Made by a program: the position numbers and the translations under genes
DNA from: Verrucomicrobiaceae bacterium
Lineage (GTDB): Bacteria > Verrucomicrobiota > Verrucomicrobiia > Verrucomicrobiales > Verrucomicrobiaceae
Direction: 5' to 3'
NCBI GenBank assembly: GCA_947458455.1
Contig: CANGYJ010000008.1
Coordinates: 62,001-126,000 of the forward strand
DNA: 64,000 nucleotides
Notes under the pieces: generated by a model
Databases searched by the model: none
Told to the model about the DNA's origin: nothing
What the model saw: the letters and a program-made list of their open reading frames with translations, nothing else
In this document: positions 53,814 through 60,618 of the stretch, piece by piece
Numbering within the stretch: the first letter of the stretch is position 1
Layout: every line of letters starts with the position of its first letter

Positions 53814-54716
53814 TCACTTGGCATCGTAAAACGGGAACAGCTTCTTGATCTCATCCATCGACGGCCGACGGCCATACTCGCAGATCTCAAAGGTCTCCGC
53901 ATACTTCACCGCCTTGCCCTTTTCCTCGCCGTAAAGCTTGATCAGCAGATCGCGATACTTGTCCGCCTCGTTTCCCTGGCGGGCACCCCAGCGGCGCTTC
54001 AGCCACGCACGCCGCCCCACCTCATCGCTGGCCGGAGGGACGCTTTTCACATGCTCCTCGGAGCCGTTGGCACCGCCTTCATAGTGCTGGGAGGTCAGCT
54101 CATGGATGCCGTCCAGCTTTTGATCGAAGGAATCATCCACGCTCACCGCGATGTCCGGCGTGAAGGGATAGGGCTTCTGGAAACCATCGCTCGAATACAA
54201 AAACACCGGGTTCTTTTTCAGCGGTGGCACATCCGGGCAGATGAACGGCACCGCCACCATGAAAGCCGCGTCCTGCATCAGCACGCCCACATAGCGATGG
54301 TCCGGGTGATAATCCCACGGACGATGCGCGATGACGATGTCAGCCTTCCACTCGCGGATGACGCGGGTGATTAACTTCCGGTTTTCCAGCGTCGGCATCA
54401 GCTCACCATCGTGAATGTCCAGCACCTGCGAGGTCACGCCCAGCTTCTTCGCACACGCCGCCACCTCCGCCGCCCGTCGCAGCGCCAAAGGTCCACCCGC
54501 CTCTTTCCAATGCCCGATGTCTCCATTCGTCACCGAAACGAGCTTCACCTCATGCCCCAGCCGCGCCCACTTCACCGCCGTACCCGCCGCTTTGTATTCC
54601 GCATCATCGGGATGAGCACCAAAGACGATGATGCGGAGCTTCCCATCGCCTTTGTCTTCGGCGTAAAGGGTGAGACTGGTAAGACAAACGGCGAGAATGA
54701 GTAAGGAACGAATCAT
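53814..54716 (-). CDS. Secreted PIG-L family deacetylase
   Basis: This 300-residue protein has a signal peptide (LLILAVCLTSLTLYAE) and the zinc motif GAHPDDAE (near residue 34), with a later HPDHRYVG block. The LmbE/PIG-L family removes N-acetyl groups from GlcNAc-type sugars or related compounds. Secretion suggests action on an external amino sugar, consistent with the glycan theme of the window. Confidence 0.9.
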   Translation of the reverse strand: MIRSLLILAVCLTSLTLYAEDKGDGKLRIIVFGAHPDDAEYKAAGTAVKWARLGHEVKLVSVTNGDIGHWKEAGGPLALRRAAEVAACAKKLGVTSQVLDIHDGELMPTLENRKLITRVIREWKADIVIAHRPWDYHPDHRYVGVLMQDAAFMVAVPFICPDVPPLKKNPVFLYSSDGFQKPYPFTPDIAVSVDDSFDQKLDGIHELTSQHYEGGANGSEEHVKSVPPASDEVGRRAWLKRRWGARQGNEADKYRDLLIKLYGEEKGKAVKYAETFEICEYGRRPSMDEIKKLFPFYDAK

Positions 54717-54757
54717 GGCGGCGTGAATAACGCCACCACGACATAAGCTCTCGCGAA

Positions 54758-56254
54758 TTACTCCTCGCTCTTCGGCTCCGGCAGGAAAAAGCCGACGATG
54801 AGAGCGATGACGGCCATCGACGTGGCGATGTAACCGGCGGCCATGGCGACGTGCGACGGACGCACGTTCTGGATGCCGCCGGCGAGCAGCGGTGCGAGCC
54901 AGCTCGTGTTCACGACGGCCATGCAGGTGCCGATCATGCGCCCACCGACATTCGTGGCAAAGCTGCCGCCAGTACCGCGCAGATGGAGCGGGAAGATTTT
55001 CGGCAGGTATTCACCGAAGTAGCTGAACTGCGCCACGGTGACGAGTCCGCACAGGAAATAGCCCCACAGGAATGCCTCGCCTCCATTTTCAAACAGCATG
55101 AAGTAGGTCACGGGCAGGATGATGAGCGCGGGCACCTGGAAGACTTTCAGCAAGGCCACACGGCTGATGCCGATGATGAGCAGTGCGGCGAGCAATACGC
55201 GTCCAAGCAGGCCGCCCATCTCTTGGCGGAACTGCACCTTGCTGCTCATTTCATCGACGACCTTCTTGTGCGGTGCCTGCTGGATGGCGTTCTCCTTGAT
55301 CTTGCCTCGCAGTTCGCCCTGCTTGGGCTTGTCGTCAGCTTTGATGGCGTCATTCAGCGCGAGGTTGAGCGTCTTCGCCTCCGCGATCATCGGTGCCATG
55401 ATCTTCGCCTGCGGTGCGAGTTCCGGCAGTCCGGGCGTCACACGCGCCACGGTGACTTGCAGCGCACCGAAGGCGATGCCGTAGGCACAAGCGGAAAGGA
55501 TCGTCGTTACCAGCGTGACGCGACGCAGCTCAGGCGAGAACAGTCCGCTGAAACTTGGGCGCTTGAGTGCTCCAGAGGCTTTTTTCTCCTTCCACACCTG
55601 ACTTTCCGGCACAAACGGCAGCAGCAGCGCGATGGGGATCGCGGGCAAGATGCCCGTCATGAGCAGGTAGCGCCAGGAACCGACCGCGCCATCGAGTCCG
55701 GCAGGCAGGCCGAAGGCGGCCAGGCCACCTTCCTTGAGCTTCGCATTGATCCAGATGCTCATCAGCGTCACCGCCACGCCGCCGACGGAGGCAAACGCCT
55801 GCGTGATGCCGAGCCATTTCTCCTTCTGCTTCTTGTCCTGGAACACCTCTGCCAGCCACGTCACCGCAGCGATGAACTCCACGCACACACCGATGAACGT
55901 GGCACTGCGGAAGAACACAAACCAGCCAAGCGTGGTCGAATACGCCGCGCAGAACGGTGCGGCCGAATACAAGAAGATGCTCGCCGCCATGATCGTCTTC
56001 CGGCCGAATTTGTCGATCAGCCAGCCGCCCAGCAGGCCGAAGACGCCGCCGCACACTGCGGCGATGGTCAGCAGGTTGCCCACCCAGCTGGTGACAATCG
56101 GATTACTCGGCGGCAGCTTCAGCAGCTCCGCAATGGCCGGAGCCGCCACCAGCGGCGTCATCAGCAGCTCATAGGTGTCGAAAAGAAATCCGATGCTGGC
56201 GATGATGATGATGAGCCAGTGCTTGGTCGTGAGCGTGGGTGCGGGGGAGGACAT
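54758..56254 (-). CDS. MFS transporter (sugar porter/AAHS-like)
   Basis: The product is 498 residues from the ATG at 56254. It has 12 predicted helices with the MFS loop GGWLIDKFGRKTIM and the central-loop VPESQVWKEKK. An unusual charged insertion of about 70 residues (ARVTPGLPELAPQAK to VQFRQEMGG) between helices 7 and 8 is larger than in most members. The substrate is unknown; sugars and aromatic acids are both possible. It is divergent from the blaI/blaR1-like genes. Confidence 0.85.
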   Translation of the reverse strand: MSSPAPTLTTKHWLIIIIASIGFLFDTYELLMTPLVAAPAIAELLKLPPSNPIVTSWVGNLLTIAAVCGGVFGLLGGWLIDKFGRKTIMAASIFLYSAAPFCAAYSTTLGWFVFFRSATFIGVCVEFIAAVTWLAEVFQDKKQKEKWLGITQAFASVGGVAVTLMSIWINAKLKEGGLAAFGLPAGLDGAVGSWRYLLMTGILPAIPIALLLPFVPESQVWKEKKASGALKRPSFSGLFSPELRRVTLVTTILSACAYGIAFGALQVTVARVTPGLPELAPQAKIMAPMIAEAKTLNLALNDAIKADDKPKQGELRGKIKENAIQQAPHKKVVDEMSSKVQFRQEMGGLLGRVLLAALLIIGISRVALLKVFQVPALIILPVTYFMLFENGGEAFLWGYFLCGLVTVAQFSYFGEYLPKIFPLHLRGTGGSFATNVGGRMIGTCMAVVNTSWLAPLLAGGIQNVRPSHVAMAAGYIATSMAVIALIVGFFLPEPKSEE

Positions 56255-56340
56255 GGTGGGCGCGATGCTGTCTGGAAGTGGGAGACAAGTCAACGGCTGG
56301 GAAGGGCGGAATCCCTCATGAAAATGAAGCACGTAGAGGG

Positions 56341-56410
56341 TTGGAGTGATGGAGCACTGGAGTTTTGGTGATTCAGGCGCCCAGGACTCCATTTCTCCAC
56401 CACTCCATCT
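56341..56410. repeat. 8-bp-period inverted repeat (TGGAGTGA family), empty copy
   Basis: The left arm (56341-56368) begins TTGGAGTGATGGAGCACTGG and ends AGTTTTGG; the right arm (56382-56410) contains GACTCCATTTCTCCACCACT. The inner end TGGAGTTTTGG is identical to the left arm of the four-helix cassette. It lies upstream of the blaI-like gene, between it and the MFS gene. Confidence 0.7.
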
Positions 56411-56417
56411 GGCCATC

Positions 56418-56433
56418 TCCGACACCTGTCGGA
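56418..56433. promoter_or_regulatory. BlaI/CopY-type operator 1
   Basis: TCCGACACCTGTCGGA is a perfect 7-2-7 dyad with the GACA-N2-TGTC core typical of BlaI/MecI/CopY-family operators (TACA-N2-TGTA type). It lies 46 bases before the blaI-like start. Confidence 0.65.
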
Positions 56434-56450
56434 CATTTTTCTCGATAAAT

Positions 56451-56464
56451 CCGACACTTGTCGG
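56451..56464. promoter_or_regulatory. BlaI/CopY-type operator 2
   Basis: CCGACACTTGTCGG is a perfect 6-2-6 dyad of the same sequence as operator 1 and is centred 32 bases from it, about three helical turns. A possible -10-like GATAAAT lies between the two. The spacing supports cooperative binding by the regulator encoded immediately downstream. Confidence 0.65.
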
Positions 56465-56478
56465 CAAACTCGCGAATT

Positions 56479-56876
56479 ATGGCGAAAAAAGCCCCCCACC
56501 TCTCTCCGCCGCCGAGCAGGCGCTCATGGACATCCTTTGGAAAAAGCATCCCGCGTCCGTTTTGGAACTGCTGGAGGCCGTCAACCAAGGCCGCGACGAA
56601 CCGGTGACCCGCAACACGCTCCAAACCCAGCTTACGCGGCTCGAAGCCAAGGGCTGGATCGTGCGGGATGATTCCAGCCGCAGTCATGCTTACGAGCCCG
56701 CCGTGCCGGAGCAGCGCGGCCGCACCAGCGTGCTCACCGAGCTGAAGCAGCGAATCTTTGGCGGCAGCGGCCTCGCCCTCGTGCGCTGCCTCGTCGAGAG
56801 CGGCGAGATCACCGAAGAGGAACTGGCGGAGCTGCGCAAGCTCGTCCGCAGCAGGAAAGGAGGAGCCGAGTCATGA
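56479..56876 (+). CDS. blaI: BlaI/MecI/CopY family repressor with apparent frameshift at its start
   Basis: The ~130-residue winged-helix repressor is clear from LSAAEQALMDILWKKHPASV, VTRNTLQTQLTRLEAKGWIV and the C-terminal helices. That frame has no usable start. The natural ATG at 56479 (MAKK) is one frame off and joins the protein only if the A6 tract at 56484-56489 is read with a -1 slip. This is either a homopolymer sequencing error, a recent mutation or slippage control. Two operator dyads lie just upstream, so it is probably autoregulated. The stop overlaps the blaR1-like start (ATGA). Confidence 0.8.
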
Positions 56877-57105
56877 GCACGGAAACCATCACCTTCATCA
56901 ATTTCCTGGTTCACAGCCTCGTCATCGGCGCGGCCGCCTGGCTGCTGGTGCGTTTCGTCATTCGCGGTGCTGATGTGCCTCTACAGCCCGTTCGACATCT
57001 CGATGCGGGATCTTTTTCCGACGACGCAGCACGTCCCAGTCCTCACACCGATTCGCGAGACCTTCGAGCACGACTGGCGGGTGAAGGTAGAGCCGCAAAA
57101 AAGTC
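56873..57105 (+). pseudogene. Frame-broken N-terminal part of BlaR1-like M56 protein
   Basis: A good start (GGAGG, ATG 56873) begins a membrane segment (MSTETITFINFLVHSLVIGA, then AAWLLVRFVIR). Homologous-looking sequence then continues in another frame from about 56960 (VLMCLYSPFDISMRDLFP, RETFEHDWRVKVEPQ). It passes into the frame of the main M56 protein at an A6 tract (57097-57102). The first switch may be a small deletion, the second a single extra A. As written, the first membrane helices are not joined to the protease. Confidence 0.6.
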
Positions 57106-59463
57106 ATGCCACAGCCCGTTTCTGCCCCGACCACGCCACCATGGAATCTGAACGACAGCTTCAATTGGCTGCACCGCCTCTCGTGGCTCGTCACCGCCCT
57201 ATTGCTCCTGCAATTGCTGGTTCAAAGCGTCCGCCTTCAGCGCTGGGCATGGAGCTTGCGGGGCCTTTCCGCAGAGGAGACGGCTTTACTTCGCGACAGC
57301 GTCCTGGAGTGCGCCGGGCCTCCGGCGCTTTCGAACGTCTCAAGGCCCGCGAAAAGCTCCAGAGGTCTGGAGCACTCCAAAACGCTGCCGCGCATGCGAG
57401 TGTCCAATGAGATATGCATCCCCTGTGTCGCTGGCTGGTTCTTTCCCGTCATCGCGGTGCCTGCCCCCGCTTTTCAAGAACTCACCCCGCCGCAATGGCG
57501 CTGGCTCATCCGTCATGAGAGCGAGCACCTGCGGATGCACGACACCGTGGCGGTGCTGCTGCAAAACATCGCCCTCGCCTTCCTGTGGTGGAATCCCTTC
57601 GCCCATGCCCTCATCGAGGAATTTTCCCGCGCCCGCGAGGAGGCCTGTGACGCGGCCGCCGTCGAAGAAGAGCCGGATCAGTCATCCTACATCGACTTCC
57701 TGCTCGCCTGGGCCGCCAAGGCCGCGCCGCAGCCGAGTTACTTGATGCCCATCGCCCATTCGCGTCCAGCAAGGCGGCTCAAAGCGCGCCTCGTGGCTCT
57801 CATAGAAGCCCGAGGCGTGCGAAAGAAGCTCGGCGCGTTGTTCGTGCTCGGCTGCTTGGCCTTCGCCGTTCTCGCGCCGTTCTTCGCGGCCTCTTTCGGC
57901 ATTGCTACCGTGGCTGCGCAAGAGGCAACAAAAGCGGATCCCAAGGACAAGACGATGTTCACGCGGATCTACCGTGTGGCTCCTGATTTTCTGGCACCAG
58001 GTGACACCGCCCGATCCAAGTTGGAGAAGCAAGACATCACCTTCCCAGAAGGTTCCAACGCCTTGTTTCAAGCTGCCACCTCTCAGCTCATTGTGAGGCA
58101 TTATCCGGCGGCCCTCGATCAGATCGAAGCCATCATCGACCGCCTCCACAAGCGGCTGCCGCAGTTGCAGTTCCAATCCAAGTTCATCCAAGCTGACAGC
58201 TACTTGGCCACCCATGAAGGCATTTTGAAAGCTGGCGAGGCTACCGATCTGGTGCAAAAAATTTCGCTGCAAAAGGGAAGCGACCTATTGAGCAGCCCGA
58301 GTGTCACCACGAAGCTCGGACAAGAAGCGACTGTCGAGGTCCTGCGCGAGCAGTTCCCAGAGAGGTCATGGGAAGAAAACCGGCGCAACAAAGCAAAGTT
58401 TATCGGTCTGATGATCAACCTGATCGCCACCCCTGCCCCAGATGGCAGGGCAGCCATCGAAGTGAAGGTGAGTCTCGGCGTCGATCCCGATGGGAAGCAT
58501 GCGTGGCTCACCGACAAGGGCTCGAAGCCCGACTGGGATCGCGTGCAGGTCCACACCACTTCGGCCAAAGCTATGATTCAAACGGGTGAAACGCTCGCGC
58601 TGCATCTGCCCACCTCCAAGAAGCCCGTTACCGTTTTCATTACCACCGAGGCGCTGAATCCCTCCCGGCAGAAAACGATCAGTTTTGACTCGACCGCCAC
58701 CATGCAACCTTCGAGCACCGGCATTGACGTGCCCGACAAGGCCGCCAGTGAGTGGGCGGTGCGTGCCTACAAGCTCCCCGAAAACTTCGCTCAAGACAAA
58801 CCAGCCATCGAGATGCTCAAAGCCGCTGGCATCGCCTTCCCAAAAGGCGCGGACACGTCGCTCAAGGATGGAAAACTCATCATGCGGAACACCCAAGCCA
58901 ACCTAGAGCTGATTGAAGCGTGGCTCGATGCGATGATTTATCGCGAGGTCAAAAAGAGTGTGTACCTCACCGTGCATTTCGCCGAGATGAAAGGCGACCT
59001 TGTGAAGCAGATGAATGACTGGCTGCAACCTTCGACCGAAAAGGTGGAATCCACCCAAACGCCAGCAGCAACCGAGCCGCCGCCAATCGCTGTGCGGCGG
59101 CAGTTCACCATGAGTGGCATTTTCACCCAGCCACAGTTCGAAAAAGTGATGAAGGGCATCACCGTCGTCCGCGATGCCAAGCTGGAAGTGCTGAAGCCCA
59201 ATCCGAAGCCACCGATGTATGTCCTCCCCGCCGCCATGGGAGGTCAGGAGATGAAAGTCGAGCCCGTGATCGGCCCCGACGGAAACACCATCGAGCTGAT
59301 CATTCGCACGCCTTCACAGGATCAAAACCCCGCCAGTGGCATTTCCACCGCCATCACCATCTGGGATGGCCAGACGGTCGTTTTGGGCTCCCAGCCATCC
59401 GAAGGTGTCTCCCGCATCCTTTTCATCACGGGTTCCCTCATCGAAGAGAAGGGCAAAAAGTGA
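57106..59463 (+). CDS. BlaR1-like M56 metallopeptidase fused to secretin-like modules
   Basis: This 785-residue protein has membrane helices near 25-45 and 240-270. The M56 zinc-protease motif HESEHLRMHD lies at residue 137, with NPFAHALIEEFSRAREEACD downstream. Instead of a penicillin-binding sensor, the exported half holds two similar modules: a short STN/secretin N-domain-like unit (PDFLAPGDTARSKLEKQDIT, NALFQAATSQLIVRHY; repeated near 550-620) followed by secretin-like strands (GSDLLSSPSVTTKLGQEATV). BlaR1-type proteins sense a signal and inactivate BlaI. Residues ~65-94 are encoded by an inserted inverted-repeat element. The true N-terminus is upstream but out of frame. Confidence 0.8.
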   Translation: MPQPVSAPTTPPWNLNDSFNWLHRLSWLVTALLLLQLLVQSVRLQRWAWSLRGLSAEETALLRDSVLECAGPPALSNVSRPAKSSRGLEHSKTLPRMRVSNEICIPCVAGWFFPVIAVPAPAFQELTPPQWRWLIRHESEHLRMHDTVAVLLQNIALAFLWWNPFAHALIEEFSRAREEACDAAAVEEEPDQSSYIDFLLAWAAKAAPQPSYLMPIAHSRPARRLKARLVALIEARGVRKKLGALFVLGCLAFAVLAPFFAASFGIATVAAQEATKADPKDKTMFTRIYRVAPDFLAPGDTARSKLEKQDITFPEGSNALFQAATSQLIVRHYPAALDQIEAIIDRLHKRLPQLQFQSKFIQADSYLATHEGILKAGEATDLVQKISLQKGSDLLSSPSVTTKLGQEATVEVLREQFPERSWEENRRNKAKFIGLMINLIATPAPDGRAAIEVKVSLGVDPDGKHAWLTDKGSKPDWDRVQVHTTSAKAMIQTGETLALHLPTSKKPVTVFITTEALNPSRQKTISFDSTATMQPSSTGIDVPDKAASEWAVRAYKLPENFAQDKPAIEMLKAAGIAFPKGADTSLKDGKLIMRNTQANLELIEAWLDAMIYREVKKSVYLTVHFAEMKGDLVKQMNDWLQPSTEKVESTQTPAATEPPPIAVRRQFTMSGIFTQPQFEKVMKGITVVRDAKLEVLKPNPKPPMYVLPAAMGGQEMKVEPVIGPDGNTIELIIRTPSQDQNPASGISTAITIWDGQTVVLGSQPSEGVSRILFITGSLIEEKGKK
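57298..57386. repeat. In-frame inverted-repeat element inside BlaR1-like gene
   Basis: AGCGTCCTGGAGTGC (57298-57312) and GCACTCCAAAACGCT (57372-57386) are complementary at 13 of 15 positions and flank an 89-bp GC-rich, self-complementary stretch. The element is translated as a Pro/Ser/Arg-rich segment (SVLECAGPPALSNV onward) that interrupts the conserved order between ALLRDS and LPRMRVSNEI. Confidence 0.65.
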
Positions 59464-59510
59464 AATGAGGTTTTGCCGCCCGGAATGGAAGCCTTCATCA
59501 TGCGCCCCCC

Positions 59511-60536
59511 ATGCCGCACGACCTCACCTCCGCTCCGCTGACCGATCCGCTCAACATCTACCGCTACCGCGACAGCCTCTACGCGGTCGATTTGATCACG
59601 GCGGCGCTGAGTATCGACTTCTTCACCTGGTTGTCGGCCAATCCATCGTCACTCAGCGGCATTTGCGATCACTTTGGTTTCAAAGAGCGCCCGGTGGATG
59701 TGATGCTCACGTTGTTCACGGCGAATGGCTGGGTCAAAAAGGACGGCGGCGTGTTTCATGCCACGGACACGGCCAAGGAGCATCTCCGCGCCGGTTCCGT
59801 GTGGGATCTGCGGCCTTACTACGCCTCGCTGCATGATCGCCCCATCGCCCGCGACTACCTCGAAGTGCTCAAAACCGATAAACCCGCCGGCTGGAGCGGT
59901 GACAAGGCCGCCTTCGACTGGCACAAGGCGATGGAGCAGGAGGACTTTGCCCGCAAATTCACCGCCGCGATGGATTGTCGCGGTCTCTATCTCTCGCAGG
60001 CCCTCGCGAAGAAGCTCGATCTCAACGGCCGCGCTTGCTTGCTCGACATCGGCGCGGGCAGCGGCATCTACGCCAGCTCCATCGCCGCGCAGCACACGCA
60101 CCTCAAAGCCATCGCCTTTGACCAAGCACCCGTGGATCGCATCGCGGCCAAATTGATCGAGGAACGCGGCTGCGCCGATCGCGTCAGCGTGGCGACCGGG
60201 AACATGTTCGACGGCCTGCTCACCGGCTGCGACGTGCATCTCTACTCAAACGTCCTGCACGACTGGGGTGTGGCCGAGGTGCAGAAGCTGCTCGCCGTTT
60301 CTCATGCCGCACTGAAGCCCGGCGACCTGCTCATCATTCATGACGCCTTCATCAACGAGGCCAAAAACGGCCCACTGCATGTCGCTGAATACTCCTGCCT
60401 GCTCATGCACTCCACCCAGGGCAAGTGCTACAGCACCGGCGAATACGCCGCGCTGCTCGACGAGGCTGGTTTCACGCCCGGCGAGTATCACGACACCGCC
60501 GTCGCACGAGGATTCATGACGGCGATTCGCCGTTGA
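59511..60536 (+). CDS. SAM-dependent O-methyltransferase-like protein
   Basis: This 341-residue protein has an N-terminal winged-helix dimerisation domain (ALSIDFFTWLSANPSSLSGI, VDVMLTLFTANGWVKKDGG) and a C-terminal methyltransferase domain with motif I LLDIGAGSGIYA and the motif-IV-like SNVLHDWG, matching the plant-type O-methyltransferase/CrtF family. It would methylate a hydroxyl of a small molecule. No biosynthetic partners are nearby. It precedes the DUF1553 gene by 82 bases containing a small hairpin (CCTCCA, TGGAGG at 60570-60584). Confidence 0.87.
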   Translation: MPHDLTSAPLTDPLNIYRYRDSLYAVDLITAALSIDFFTWLSANPSSLSGICDHFGFKERPVDVMLTLFTANGWVKKDGGVFHATDTAKEHLRAGSVWDLRPYYASLHDRPIARDYLEVLKTDKPAGWSGDKAAFDWHKAMEQEDFARKFTAAMDCRGLYLSQALAKKLDLNGRACLLDIGAGSGIYASSIAAQHTHLKAIAFDQAPVDRIAAKLIEERGCADRVSVATGNMFDGLLTGCDVHLYSNVLHDWGVAEVQKLLAVSHAALKPGDLLIIHDAFINEAKNGPLHVAEYSCLLMHSTQGKCYSTGEYAALLDEAGFTPGEYHDTAVARGFMTAIRR

Positions 60537-60618
60537 TAAGCCCCGCAGGCAGGAAAAGACATAAGAAACCTCCAATCTGGAGGCCTCTCAGGCCGTATTT
60601 GAAAGGCTCCCATCCGTC

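Noticed and set aside
54851-56371. Plus-strand open frame opposite the MFS transporter
   Set aside because: The translation is rich in Arg, His and Gln with no hydrophobic segments or motifs, while the minus strand gives a clear 12-helix transporter.
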